Origin: Stomoxys calcitrans
Taxonomy: Eukaryota > Arthropoda > Insecta > Diptera > Muscidae
Assembly (NCBI RefSeq): GCF_963082655.1
Contig: NC_081552.1
Span: 73,784,707-73,848,706, forward strand
Length of the DNA: 64,000 bases
Direction: 5' to 3'
A program made the translations under genes and the position numbers. Each line of letters starts with the position of its first letter. Position 1 is the first letter of the stretch. The notes beneath the pieces were generated by a model. It did no database searches. It was not told the DNA's origin and saw only the letters and a list, made by a program, of their open reading frames with translations. Of the stretch, positions 1-11,365 are shown piece by piece.

Positions 1-56
1 TTCATCGCCAATAGCTGCCGTCTCATTGTACAACACACTGCTACAACAACAACAAT
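1..56 (+). mobile_element. 3' tail of a Jockey-type LINE (runs off left edge)
   Basis: The bases ending in CTGCTACAACAACAACAA match the last bases and (CAA)n tail of the Jockey-type element that ends at 63715. Only the extreme 3' end lies in the window, so the assignment rests on about 20 shared bases plus the tail. It implies a LINE copy to the left on the plus strand. Confidence 0.5.
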
Positions 57-153
57 ACTAAATGCACATACCAACAATACTGTATTAGAGCTCATTGCTT
101 TTGAAAGTGTGACCGCTTCTCTTATTTTTTTTCCCTGGGCGCATGGGTGCATG

Positions 154-1096
154 CACAGAAAAAAATATCACGAAATTTTTTTCAATTAATTTTTTAATTG
201 AAAATAGAAATAGTTTCACTGAAAAAATTAATTAAATCAATAATTTTTTTAAATGAGTCCGGATCTTTTCAATTACGATGTTGATATTATTTTCAGATAC
301 TTTAATTGATTCATTAATTCAATTAAAAAATTAATTAATTTTTTTAAATCAATCTAAACTTTTTTTCAGTACCGATAGCGATTGAAATTTTTGAATAAAA
401 AAAAATTATTTAATTCAATCGTTTTTTTTTTTGTTTTCAATGAACCTTAAAAAATTTTATATGTAAAATGTGATTGCAAATTTTATCTCTTTGTCGCTCA
501 AATTGATCACAATTTGTTAAAACCAGCTGATTTTATAGAGGGAAAACAGCTTTCTTCATTGAGCTGCCGAACGAATTGAGTGTCAAAAAAATGTTAGTTG
601 TCCAGGCAGTAAGTTCTTTCAATAATTTTTTAATGGAATCTAAAACTTTTTTAGACCCAACAGCACTGTTACAACTGTCCGCTTTTAAAAACATCTAGCC
701 GCTCAAAATTTTGATAAATAATCTTTATATAAAGAAGATATATCTTCTCCACAAACAGTCCTTCGACTTCCTTAACGGCATACCGGCTTCTTACAGCGCG
801 CCTTTGGAATTTTGATCCAATTAAAAAACTAATTTGATAATTCGAAAATTTCAATCATTTTCTTAGTTGTATCAATTAAAACAATTCATTTAAAATTTTA
901 AAAAATTGAATTACTTTTCTAATTGGATCGATTAAAAAATTAATTGGAAATATCAAAAATTTTCAATCATTTTTTTAATTGAATATGCAATTCCTTTAAC
1001 TGATATTATCATTTTCATGAGAGAAGCAGTTTCAATTAAAAAAATAATTGGATCAATTAATTTCGTGATTAAAACCGATTTTTATTTTCTTCTGTG
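154..1096. mobile_element. AT-rich element with inverted terminal repeats, unclassified
   Basis: The left end starts CACAGAAAAAAATATCACG and the right end, read on the minus strand, starts CACAGAAGAAAATA and later has ATCACGAAATT. Both arms then run into TTTTTTAATTGAAA. The right arm carries an extra ~15 bases. Between the arms lie many AATTAATT/AATTGA blocks (about 160-420 and 830-1070) around a less biased core. No transposase reading frame is visible and I see no clear target duplication, so the superfamily is unknown. A non-autonomous DNA transposon is the simplest reading. Confidence 0.5.
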
Positions 1097-1257
1097 TACG
1101 GAGACTGTACTTAAATTCGCGTTTAATTTAAAAGAAAACCAACTCTTTTCTATGAAAACTTTTCCATCTGCAGATATATAAGTCCTGTGAAGTTCTTTAT
1201 TTCTTTTTTTACGAAAAACCATGTCTTGGGTTTTCGGGTTCGAGAGGATGTTATTGT

Positions 1258-1716
1258 AAACAAGTAAAAGCGTGCTAAGTTCGACCAAGTCGAATCTTGG
1301 GAACCCACAACCATGGATTCTGCTAAAATATGGAAGCTATATCTGGTTATAGACCGATTTGGACCGTACTTGGCACAGTTATTGAGAAGCATAACATAAA
1401 ATTTCAGCCAAATCGGATAAAAATTGCGGCTTGTAGGGCTCAAGAAGTCAAATCGGGAGAACGGTTTATATGGGAGCAATATCAGGTTATTAACCGATTT
1501 GAACCGTACTTGGCACAGTTGTCGAGAGTCATAACAGAACACATAAAATTGAGGCTTCCAGGAGCTCAAGAAGTCAAATCGGGAGATCGGTTTATATGGG
1601 AGCTATATCCAAATCTGAACCGATATGACCCATTTGCAAAGCCCAATAACCTACATCAGTATACAGTATCTGTGCAAAATTTCAAGCGGCTAGCTTTACG
1701 CGTTCGACCTTGACAT
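1258..1716 (+). mobile_element. family A mini-me/DINE-1-like element, short variant, 3' truncated
   Basis: It starts with AACAAGTAAAAGCGTGCTAAG and a decayed form of the GGCCGGGCCGAA palindrome. It then has two internal units (ACCGATTTGRACCGTACTTGG and AGAAGTCAAATCGGGAG blocks), and stops just after the AGCGGCTAGCTTTACGCGTTCGA block, where the (GTCY)n run and terminal hairpin would follow. The same short variant is present, complete and inverted, at 43380-43886. It is non-coding; the 127-aa open frame inside is a by-product of repeat composition. Confidence 0.75.
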
Positions 1717-1837
1717 CCCACCCACAAAATTAATGTTTAAACTGGTGTAAAATTGTAATTTTCAATAGCAGTTCAGTTGTGAAATTCCCATAGTTTATTT
1801 TTAAACGGTACAATGTTTTTTAACTGCAACAAACATT

Positions 1838-3330
1838 TTGCAACACATCGAAATATTGATCTGAGACCCAACAAAGTATTATATATATTCATGATCGTAT
1901 TGATATTCTTAGTCAATTTAGCCGTGTACGTTCGTCTGTCTGTCGAAAGCACACTAACTTTCGAAGGAGTATGGCTAGGTGCTTGAAATATTTTATAAAT
2001 ACTTCTAATAGGTGTAGGTCGGTTGGGATTGTAAATGGACCATAAACCGATCTTGAATCTTGACTTCTTGAGAAACTGGAGGACGCAATTCTTATTCGAT
2101 TTGGCTGAAATTTTGCATGAGGTGTTTTGTTATGATTTCCAACAACTGTGCCAAGTACGGGTGAAATCGATGCATAACCTCATATATCGGTCATATAAAC
2201 CGATCTGGGGTCTTGACTTCTTGAGCCTTTAGAGGGCGCAAATCCCATCCGCTTTCGCTACAATTTTGCACGACGTGTTTCGTCATGACACCGAACCGAA
2301 AGGAATGACACCAGTTTTGAGATTAAGCGAAGAATAATACTGGCAAACAGATGCTACTTTAGACTAATAAGCAGTTTAGAAACAAGGCCACCTCTCGACA
2401 GACGAAGACTACACTTTACAAGACACTGATACTACCCGTGCTGTTATATGGTTCTGAAGCATGGGTACTTGTGAAAGCAGATGAGGCAGTGCTTGGAGTA
2501 TTTGAGAGAAAGATTCTTCGTAAAATATATGGATCAGTTTGCGTTAACGGAGAATATAGGCGACGTATGAACCACGAGCTGTATGATCTGTATGACGACG
2601 ATAGTATAGTTACACGTATCAAAATACAACGGCTGCGTTGGCTAGGTCATGTTGTCAGAATGGATGAAGAAGCTCCAGCAAAGAAGTCTTTTGAAGGCAA
2701 ACACGGTGGTACACGCAAACCGGGAAGACCAAAAGCCCGATGGAAAGATCAAGTTGTGGGAGACACCTCGAAACTTGGTGTCAAAAATTTTAGAATGAGA
2801 GCAGAAGTTCGAGACGCTTGGACTGCTATTCTACGTACGGCTAGTGGAACAAATATTCTGTCGTAGCCAATTAAAGCAAAGTAAGTTTCGTCATTATAAA
2901 CCGATCTGGGATCTTGACTTCTTGAGACTTCAAGGGCGCAATTATTATCGGATTTGGGTGAAATTTTGTACAACGGATTCTCCCATGACCTTCAACATAC
3001 GTGTCAAATACGGTCTGAATCGGTCTATAACCGATATAATACAACCTAAAACGATCCCCTATTTTACTTTTTGAGCTCCTAAAGGGCGAAATCCTTATTC
3101 GATTTGGCTGAAAATTTTCACAACGACTTCTGCTGTGGTCTCCAACATTCAGACCATTATGGTCCGATTCGGACCATAACTTGATATAGCTCCAACAGCA
3201 TAGCAATTCTTTTCTTTTATTCTATCCTTTCCTTTCCTTTGTTTGCCTAAAAAGAACTCGACAAATGCGATCTATAGGTATATAAGATTCGGCCCGGCCG
3301 AACTTAGCACGCTTTTATTTGATTTTTTTT
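1838..3330 (-). mobile_element. family A element, split by an RTE LINE fragment
   Basis: Read on the minus strand the element begins at 3330 (the right end shows the GGCCCGGCCGAACTTAGCACGC signature). It runs through internal units to about 2880, is interrupted by RTE sequence at 2301-2879, and resumes at 2300 down to 1838. There the (GTCTGTCTGTCG) run at about 1935-1947 and a (TA)n at 1880-1890 are seen. The terminal hairpin is missing or decayed at the left end. The LINE piece is therefore younger than this A copy. Confidence 0.75.
2301..2879 (+). pseudogene. 3' fragment of RTE-type non-LTR retrotransposon ORF2
   Basis: Translation at 2438-2866 gives the region after the reverse transcriptase palm: LLYGSEAWVLVKADEA, then RLRWLGHVVRMDEEAPAKK, then GTRKPGRPKARWKDQVVG. 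These are typical of the C-terminal part of RTE-type ORF2. Upstream, 2310-2437 still reads as the preceding part with stops. It is closely similar to the C-terminus of the minus-strand RTE at 11767-12288, so both come from one family. Endonuclease and polymerase motifs are absent: a dead 5'-truncated copy inserted in a family A repeat. Confidence 0.85.
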
Positions 3331-3936
3331 TATATGAAGTAAGATTCACCTCTATTCGTTAATTTGACCTTTGTGGTTTCATTGCAGTTTCTGTTATATA
3401 GTAAGATTATTATCACCATTTTAATGTTTCAATCGTTGGTAGATTGCATCCTGACTTCTGAACATTTCGAATCGCCCATACTTAAATTTTAGCATCAATC
3501 TATTAATTCTGCGGTATAGCCGTTTCTTATTAATGCGTTGCTGTCGACGGCAAGGCTTCTCGGTTCAATAGCATTTCGGCACGCCTGGTCGTAACCGGGG
3601 AAATCTAACATTTGGGTACAAATCCCAGCGGAAAGTCTGCATAATTTACGGTAAAAACAATTGCAAAATTCTTGACGGGACTTTTACCCGGGCGTTATAT
3701 GCAGCCAGAATATTTTACATTATTAAGCTCTGGGATTCGTCTAAATACCAAAGAAAAAAGAAAATTATCCCACTTTTTCTCTTATGATAGTTTTTGTCAC
3801 TTGTTTTCCAAAAGAATTCACTGGAAAAGGGCAATACTTTTTTTAATCTGTTCACATCTGTGTACTTTTATCTGTCCACCCTATTCGTAATTAGGTAATT
3901 TCTTTCTCCAATTGGCACAAAAGAAAAGTTTTTATC
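3331..3936 (-). other. fz: frizzled intron 1, non-repeat part next to the exon
   Basis: About 600 bases between the family A element and the splice donor. No reading frame with recognisable homology. 3541-3640 contains a weak tRNA-like stretch that does not make a tRNA. By position this is the start of frizzled intron 1, which continues off the left edge of the window. Confidence 0.6.
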
Positions 3937-3942
3937 ACTTAC
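3937..3942 (-). other. fz: 5' splice site of frizzled coding exon
   Basis: On the minus strand the exon ends ...GGAGGAAAG and continues GTAAGT, a full consensus donor. The intron falls between codons (phase 0) after Gly-Gly-Lys. Past it the frame leaves frizzled-like sequence and meets a stop at 3868-3870, which supports the boundary. Confidence 0.93.
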
Positions 3943-4662
3943 CTTTCCTCCAACTTTCAATGAATATCCCATATCCTGTGGCGTTTTCAAATGTACCGGA
4001 CATACAAAGCCAATATCACGATGGGCACCATCCAGACCAGCATAATTTTTACGCGTCGTCATTTTTTTGAGCACCCTCGTGGGTGTCGGAGTAGATGCCG
4101 TGGTGTTTTCACCCACGCACAAAGCTTCACTGGTTTGTACCGGGAATTTAGAACACTCCAGATTTTCGGGCCAATTAAAATTATAGGTTTTCATTAGATT
4201 CTCACAGACGCGGGCAGATTCACACAGAGAACGACAAGGCGGTATGGGACGATCTAGAATAGTACACACGGGCACATAGAGGGAGCACAAGAACAATTGT
4301 AAATCAGGACTGCAACCGATTTTTACAAGCGGAACAAATTGTGTGACTTCCATGCCTGCCTCCTCCTGCTTAGTGTGACCCAGTAGGTTGGGCATTATTG
4401 TCCTATTATAGGGAATATTTTCACAAATCGATATGGTAATGGGTTCACAGCGATTGTGATGAGGAAAAGCATCATCACCGGAGAGAGAAGTAGAACCGAT
4501 CACCTCACCCGAACTCGAGGTGCGATAATCATGCGACGGCGATTGATCATAACGGTGGACGGCAGCGATTTGTGGTAGATTTAGGGCGATTACAATGGCA
4601 CACATCGCGGTAGCGTAAGCATTTAGATCGCGCTTGGCCTTTGTAGGGGATTTAGAAGCCAT
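3943..4662 (-). CDS. fz: frizzled, 5' coding exon: signal peptide and Wnt-binding cysteine-rich domain
   Basis: This encodes 240 residues of the N-terminus of the seven-pass Wnt receptor Frizzled, which acts in canonical Wnt signalling and in planar cell polarity at the plasma membrane. Start: an in-frame TAA at 4726-4728 and the lack of any ATG before 4660-4662 make that ATG the first possible one. A second in-frame ATG at 4603-4605 (Met20) sits directly before the hydrophobic stretch [14 protein letters not shown] (21-34), the likely signal-peptide core. Residues 72-182 form the cysteine-rich domain with all ten expected cysteines (72, 80, 117, 126, 133, 143, 147, 153, 170, 182), and blocks such as [14 protein letters not shown] and [16 protein letters not shown]-glycosylation sequons lie at N86 and N186. 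A Thr/Pro-rich linker follows, then CPVHLKTP, the start of the segment before membrane helix 1. The seven membrane helices and the C-tail must be in exons beyond the left edge. The frame is intact with no disabling change. Confidence 0.95.
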
Positions 4663-5887
4663 AATGCTATTGGTTGTTATAATTTCTTGAGAGGACTTAG
4701 AGGGATTTTTCACAAATGTGTAATTTTATCAATATTTTAGCACAATTTTTCAGATATTTGGCACTCTTTCTGTTAAATTTGTTCAACAAATTCGATTTCG
4801 TTTTCTTCTTTATCACCCGTTAATTTTTGTTAGTTTTATTTTAGAAATTTGTGTAAACTTTAGGTTTTGTATTATGGGAATGTCACTTGGCCAACACGTT
4901 TGAGTAATCCACAGGTTTCGCATTGACTTGAAGTGATATTCCTCAATAGGGTGCCTTAATGGGTATTTTGTTACTATTTTTTTGTTTTCTTGGATTTGCA
5001 CTTTTCTTTACTTTTTGTTGGGTTTTCTTAGACAATTTTTCTTTGAGCTGCACTCATCTGAATTGATTCAGTTCGATTTGCCAAAAGACCGACGGCATTT
5101 TATTTGTTTTTATTATTCCTTTTTTCTTCTTCTTTTTCACCTGCCTGGTCTTTTGTTTCTTTTTATTCTTCACACGCAAATAAAGCACCGTAATCCGTCA
5201 ACGAGCATTCAACAGCTACAACTCCTCAAAGAAACATAGCAAACGACTTAACGACGTCGTTCACATCGACTATAACGACGAGGGACGTATCATTTAACCA
5301 ATACAAGACTTGAGAATAACGCGCGCAACAAAACGTAACGTATCGACATTAAATCCCCATGCGTTGTTCATAACCTAACGCTCAAAGAACCGCTAATAAA
5401 CTGAAGAAGCCACCAAGCGGCCTGCTTGCTTGTTAGTCAACCAGCCAGGCATATAGCAGTGGCAGCACCAAAAACGAGTTTTGTCTCTGTTGTGTTTGCA
5501 GTGTTGTTGTCTTTATCAACTTACAAACATGCTTAGTTAGAGCTCTCCCACGGTGTTGAGAGAACTCTATGTTGATACGCTTTGCAGATTTAATAGTGGA
5601 CACAGAGCACACACACGTCTGTACCCACAGTTTTAATGCTTCATTAGTTGCAGTTGTTTACCACAGAAGGGTTTGGCTGAATAAGGAGAGGGCAAACACA
5701 TGAGAGAGCCGATAGGAATGTTGGTGCTGTAGCTGTTGACGTTATGTTAACTGGTGAGCTGTTAAGATGGTGCAACATTACAGTTCGATAACAGTATACG
5801 AGAGGTACAACAACAGTTTTTAACAGATAAAATATATGCTTCTTTACTGATAACAAAGAAAATTTTTTATAAAAAATCTATTATCTA
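4663..5887 (-). promoter_or_regulatory. fz: frizzled 5' leader and upstream flank (promoter not pinned)
   Basis: This is the only long repeat-poor stretch directly 5' of the frizzled start. It holds the in-frame stop at 4726-4728, T-rich blocks (about 4980-5170, A-rich in the gene's sense) and a GC-richer part at 5220-5350 with several ACGACG/AACGT motifs. I cannot place a transcription start, a TATA box or a 5' untranslated exon from sequence alone. The open frames here (for example 4982-5239 plus) are low-complexity and not convincing genes. Confidence 0.5.
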
Positions 5888-6808
5888 ACAAGGCGTTATG
5901 TTTGGCCGGCCCGAACTTTGGAGATCCACCACTTGGGGTATTTTCCATTGAAAATGCATAATTTATGCCCCCTAGCAGCTATATCGAAATATGGTCCGTT
6001 TTGGACCAAATTCGAAGAAGGATGTGGAAAGGCCTAACACAACTCATTGTTCCAAATTTCGGCGATATCGGACAATATATGTGCCTTTTATGGGTCCAAA
6101 ACCTTTAATCGATAGATCACTCTAAATTGCAGCTATATCAAAATCTGGACCGATCTGGGTCAAATTGCAGAAAGTTGTCGAAGAGCCTAACGCAACTCAC
6201 TGTCACAAATTTCGGCAAAATTGGACAATAAATGCGCTTTTTATGGGCCCACCTTAAATTTGGAGTTCTATATATCATCCAATTCTGGACCGATCTTGGT
6301 CAAATTGCAGAAAGATGCCGAGAGGCCTAACACAACTCACTGTCCCCTATTTCGGCGAAATTCGACCATAAATGCCCTTTTTTAAGCTCCAAACCTTAAA
6401 TCGAGAGATCGGTCTGTATGGCAGCTATATCCAAATCTCGACCGATTTGGGCAAAATTAAACAAGGATGTCGAAGGCCCTAACACAACTCAAAGTCTCAA
6501 ATTTTGGCAAAATCGGATAATAAAGGAGGCTTTTATTGGCCTAAGACCTTGAATCGGCGGGTCGGTCTGTATGGGGCTAAATCGAAATATAGTCCAATAT
6601 AGACCATCTTCGAACTTAACCTGCTTATGGACAAAAACGAGAGAATAATCTTTGCAAAGTTTCAGCTCAATATCTCTCTGTGGCGTGATTTCAACAGAAA
6701 GACGGACGGACATGGCTAGATCGTCTTAGATTTGGAAATGGATATATCGATGTGTTTCAAACGGAATGACAAAATGAATATACCCATCCTTCGGTGGTGG
6801 GTATACAA
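5888..6808 (+). mobile_element. family B mini-me/DINE-1-like element, near full length
   Basis: The 5' end has AACAAGGCGTTATGTTTGGCC and the palindrome-like GGCCGGCCCGAACTTTGG. Internal units carry the blocks GGTCCGTTTTGGACC, GGACCGATCTGGGTCAAATT and CTAACACAACTCACTGTC. The 3' end has CAACAGAAAGACGGACGGACATGG (short GTCY-type run on the other strand), GATTTGGAAATGGATATATCG and a terminal hairpin TATACCCATCCTTC/GGTGGTGGGTATA. It is non-coding and non-autonomous. Confidence 0.8.
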
Positions 6809-6934
6809 ATTAAAGTATTGCCCATGTTAGATTGTATTGCCCATGTTGCTCCGTTTAGACTTGACAACTAATTTATTTCTACATACCAAACTTCTGTCAA
6901 ACCAACAAAAATTAAGCTTCTACGAACCGAACAA

Positions 6935-7262
6935 GGATAATCGGGAGGCCGCTTAACTTGGGAGCTATATCAGGCTATAGACTGATTTTGACCGTATTTG
7001 GTAGAGTTGTTGCAAGTTGTAACAAAACAATATTTGCTCCATTTCAGCCAAATCGGTCAAAAATTGCGGTTTGTAAGGGCTCAATAAGTCAAATCGGGGG
7101 ATCGTTTTATATGGGAGCTATATCTAGATCTGAACCGATATGGCCAATTTGCAATGCCCAACGACCCACCTCGATATTAAGTATCTTTCGAGACGATTAA
7201 AACTATATGTACTTTATGGGGTCTTGGACGAATATTTCGGAGTGTTATGGTGGTGGGTATTA
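6935..7262 (+). mobile_element. family A element, short variant, both ends damaged
   Basis: Contains GGGAGCTATATCAGGCTATAG, a TCAGCCAAATCGGTCAAAAATTGC block and a remnant of the 3' part (TATATGTACTTTATGGGGTC). It ends at TATGGTGGTGGGTATTAAAA, a decayed terminal hairpin. The 5' palindrome and the (GTCY)n run are missing. Confidence 0.65.
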
Positions 7263-7510
7263 AAACGACTGAACCGACTTCCATAAAATTTTCACATATG
7301 GAAGAGTTTGGCGCCCCGGTGAAAAAAGGGTAGTTATTTTTTTTTTAATATCCGAAGTGGGGCGAATCTTCTTCCTAACCTAATTTTTAAAAAAGTCAGA
7401 TCTTGGAGTTGGTTGAACCGAATTTCGTATGCCCTCTAATGGTAACCCAAAAACACAAAATTCGCATAAAAGTTTGGGGTCAAATAACCAAAGCCCAGCC
7501 AAGCGGACAG
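7263..7510 (-). mobile_element. fragment of element D
   Basis: The order of motifs (CGACTGAACCGACTTCC, TTTTCACATATGG, CCCCGGTGAAAAAAGGGTA, GGGGCGAATCTTCTTCC, GTCAGATCTTGGAGTTGG, GTATGCCCTCTAATGG) follows that of element D at 20765-20960, at lower identity. Only the part next to the CAAA-rich terminus is present; the internal tandem units are missing. Confidence 0.6.
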
Positions 7511-7861
7511 GTTTACCGGTCTACATAAAATGCATGCTACTGCAATTTGCGATGTAGTAACAAGGGTGCGGATATTAGCCAGTAATCGGCTCGGTGAGCG
7601 GCCTAAATGCTAAACGTTATCTCAAAAAAAGGAAATTTAAGTCAGGAACTCAGTGTTTTCCATACTATGTTCTAAGTTGGTTCATGTCTGCTATTGTGCC
7701 CCCACCAAAGTGCCAATATCTGTTAGCCGCGAAAGCCGGGCACTGGCATAGGAAATCTTCAAATTTCTGTCATCTACCTTACATACCCTCCCCATGCTAT
7801 CATTTGGCGCAACTTTTTTGCATAAATGAGCTACAAATTTTTCACTTAGGTATACTTCTTA
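7511..7861. other. unassigned stretch, possible LINE 3' remnant
   Basis: No gene is recognised. The phrase around 7700-7780 (CGCGAAAGCCGGGCACTGGC) has the look of a non-LTR retrotransposon 3' region, but I could not tie it to another copy in the window. Confidence 0.3.
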
Positions 7862-7863
7862 TA

Positions 7864-7960
7864 AAGGGTGATTTTTAAGCTTTTAGTTTCTTCAGTTTGG
7901 TCTATAATTTAACCATGAATCGTCTTACAAACGAGCAACGCTTACAAATGGCTCTTAAAA
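7864..7960 (+). mobile_element. 5' end fragment of a Tc1/mariner-type transposon related to element E
   Basis: It starts AAGGGTGATTTTTAAGC after a TA (7862-7863), like the ends of E. After about 50 bases it has ATGAATCGTCTTACAAACG, encoding MNRLTNEQRLQ, the same transposase start found in both arms of E at 38746-39352. The match stops near 7960. The sequence between start and ATG differs from E, so this is a sister family. Confidence 0.65.
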
Positions 7961-8832
7961 AAATCATTTATATAAATTGATTTTCTATATTGGCATCTTG
8001 TGTCATTATAAGGCTGATTGGTATAGCCCAAATCTATCTTTAAACTGATTAGCTCTCATTAAGTCAATTCAATATAACCATGAAAATATCGATTCGCCAA
8101 AGATGTCAACATTCTATGGCCCCTCAAAATTTGGTAATGACTCCATTGCTATTAGAATATTTTTCAAATTTAAATTTTTTATAGTATTATTTAAAAAATT
8201 GTTACATGAAAAGTACTGTTTTGGCCCAAGAACTACCTTTTTAGTACCATTTAAAATTTAATGTTTTCCATACCTGCTGCTAACTCACTTTATGTTCCTA
8301 TATCTTTTGAACATGTGTCGGAATTAGCGAATGTTATACGCATTTTAAAAGCGATATGGTTGGTTCAACGCTTTGAACTTCTCCAGGTTTCTAAGCTATC
8401 ACAATGGATTAAAATGTCTTAGTCTGATTGCAAACTGGCACTATAATCTTCACTAATCTAATCTGTATAAGGATGCTAACGGGAGTGTAATCATCAAGTT
8501 TGGATTCCACACTTAACGGAAACCTTTTTATCAACCAACCTCCTACCAAAATTGGGGGGTCTTAGTTATACGGCCTTTTAAGGATACCACCATACGGGTA
8601 TCATGAAGCACTATTTTACTATTTCGAGGATTAAACAATCTTCCTATGCTAGAGGTAAATTTGCCATGATGATAAAACCATAGCATATATTCTTAAGTCC
8701 GGTAGAATCTTTCAGTAAAAAGTTATCGTTTAGGTGAATTAAATGTCAGTATATTGAAGTCGAAATGGATTTTGCTCGTCCTTGAAGGGTAGTTTTGATT
8801 TAAATATACCAAAGGTCTTGTGGGCTTCTTGC
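7961..8832. other. unassigned AT-rich stretch
   Basis: About 870 bases with no convincing open frame, no terminal repeats and no similarity to the other repeats in the window that I can see. The first part may still be transposon interior. Confidence 0.35.
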
Positions 8833-9925
8833 TATACCCTACACCAGTACTGTGGCATAGGGTATTATAACTTAGTTTGTAACACTCTGAAGGACAACAG
8901 ATATAACCATTGATAAATATACCGATCGATTCAGAATCACTTTGTGATTCGATTAAGTTGTCCGTCTGTATGTCAGTCTTTCAATGTTAATTTGTGTACA
9001 AAGCACAGGTCGCAATTTTCATCCGATCGTCTTCAAGTTTGGCACAAGCATTTTCTTGGGCCTAGAGACGAAGCCTATTGAAACTAGAAAAAATCGGTTC
9101 AGATTAGCATATAGCTCCCATATATATTTTCGTCCGATTTCGACTAAAATTGCAATTATATCGTCGATTCTCACGAAATTTTGCACAAAGCGTTCTATTA
9201 TAAGTGTCGACATTATTGGTTACTTTCATAGAAATTGACCCTGATTTAGATATAGCTCCCATATATATGTATTTGTCCGATATTACTTAAATTGCAATAA
9301 TATCTATATTTGTTAAGCGTCTCTCACGAAATTTCGCGAATTTCGTGATTCTCTTATAAGTCTTGACATTTCATAGAAATCGATTCAGATTTAGATAAAG
9401 CTCCCATATATATTTTCGTCCGATTTGCCTTAAATTGCAATAATATCGACATTCGATACTCACGAGAGCGATTCTCTTATAATTCTCGACATTATTGGTG
9501 AATTTCATAGAAATCAGCTCAGATTAAGATATAGCTTCCAATTCACACGAAAACTGGTACAAAATATTCCCTTATGACTCCCGGTATTGCTTTTGAATTT
9601 CATAGAAATCGGTTCAGATTTAGATATAGCTCCCATATATATATTTTCGTCCGATTTTGAATAATACTCAATAATTTGGTAATTTGTTGACGGATCTTAA
9701 CAAAATTTGGCACGAAGGTTTCTCTTTTAACTCTTCTGATGACTGATGATTTCATAGAAATTTGCTCAGCTTTAGATATAGCTCCCATATATATGCATCT
9801 CAATCAATCGATCCTCTCAAAAATTCAACTGTAAGCAAATTTTATATTCGACGACTTAGCCTGCGGTGTAGGTTATCAAAAGGTCGGCTTCGCCCAACTT
9901 TAGCCCTACCATACTTGTTCTGTGT
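8833..9925 (-). mobile_element. family C mini-me/DINE-1-like element
   Basis: The terminal hairpin TATACCCTACACC/CATAGGGTATTATAAC is at the left. It is followed by GTTTGTAACACTCTGAAGG, CCATTGATAAATATACCGATC, a GTCCGTCTGTATGTCAGTC run and several internal units carrying AGATATAGCTCCCATATATAT. The right end has GGTGTAGGTTATCAAAAGG and CGGCTTCGCCCAACTTTAGCC. The hairpin end corresponds to the 3' end of families A and B, so the element reads on the minus strand. Internal units repeat about every 95-152 bases. Confidence 0.75.
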
Positions 9926-11365
9926 ATTTAAAAGTTACCTCAACAGAATCCTTTGGCCTAATGTAAAGCACTATGCTTATCTAACATGTAAACAATCCAT
10001 CAAAAGGGGGTTGCAAATAATAGAAATGTACATCTAATCGTCCTTTTCTTGTTTATCATGTTGACCTTGAATTTGAAAACGAACCAAGTGGCATTTTGTC
10101 ATCTAACAGAAATCGCTGGATTATAGAGTTAAGCAATTGAACGCTTCCCATCTGGCACTGGCCGACTCGTTTTGTGCATGTCACTTAAGGTGAATGAATT
10201 CGTTGCTATGCAATTAATTTTTTGCTTCTTCTTTATTTTCTTATATGGAAACTTAAGCCGTCTTGTAAACTTTCATTGTTCTTAACACTTTCATTATTTC
10301 GCGACATTCTCTTAGTTTTTCGCTGTTTTGAATTTGTAATTTCTTCACTATCATCTCAATTATTGAGCGTTTCTTTGCACATTTCTTTTCAGCTATGTTC
10401 GTTAGCAACCGGTAGCCTGGGGAATAAATCGCAAGAGATCCAACAGAATGCAGAATAGCTCAAATGATCGAGTTTAGAGAAGAGTACATCAAATTCATGA
10501 AGTGTCTACATCCATAGTTATAAGAGGCAATAATCATCGGCGTTCTTTCCTTCCTTATACATTGTTAGAGTTTTTCTTTTGTTATTTTTTTTCTCCTCTT
10601 ACTGCCCATATTTGTAATGTTAGTCCCCCACCGTAAAATGCTTGAATTTGTTTTCTTGTTGTTCTCCTTTATACTTTAACATCACCATTCGTGACTTCAT
10701 TATTATGGTCATTTCAATGTGTTAGTGACAAACACTTGGAGATGTAGAGAGCAATATAGAGAAATAAAAATAACAACAATATGATAAAAGACAATGCCAA
10801 GTTTTTCGCCCCACAGATTGTAAACAACGATGACAACATATGTTTACGTTATGGTTGGGGGGGAGAGAGTTGTGAAAACATTAAAAATAAAGCCGGCAAA
10901 CAAAACAAAATGTTGCTGGCTCTTTAACTCTCTCAGCTGGTTATGCTCTCCCTCTTTTCCATGTGGCAATTCAGCAAATGATTTTCCCTATGTATTTAAC
11001 ATTTATGAGCGCCGAAGAGTTACATGGCCAAAGAGTATGAATTGTTATTTGTAACATCGGCCACGCTGTTATGATATCATAAGCTGTACAGGCAAAGAGC
11101 ATTATTAACAGTTCTGGTTGTACTTCTTACATTTATTATGTGCACTTAAGGAAAATGTTATCCAATTTGAAAGTTGTTGAAGGAACAAGGGAAACACTAA
11201 GGGTTAACAATTTTATCCCCAAGGAAAATAGCAAAAGGAACTGTAGGAATATAAATAGCCACATGGATAACAGTAAATGGAACAAGAGGAACAATAACCG
11301 TAATAACATTAACCAATTCCTAAATAGATTAGCTTTAAGTTTATTTTAGTTTCCATATAAATACT
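9926..11365. other. repeat-poor island, no gene recognised
   Basis: About 1.4 kb upstream of frizzled without transposon signatures. Open frames at 10222-10458, 10830-11054 and 11140-11349 are short and of biased composition, with no family resemblance. It could contain fz regulatory DNA; nothing in the sequence proves this. Confidence 0.4.

Noticed and set aside
3541..3640. tRNA-like stretch with GGTACAAATCCCAGC
   Set aside because: No acceptor pairing, no anticodon arm and no box A in place. Not a tRNA gene.
4660..4713. Longer frizzled start at a GTG codon (4713)
   Set aside because: Fly nuclear genes start at ATG as a rule, and the segment before 4662 has no ATG. The in-frame TAA at 4726-4728 closes the frame upstream.
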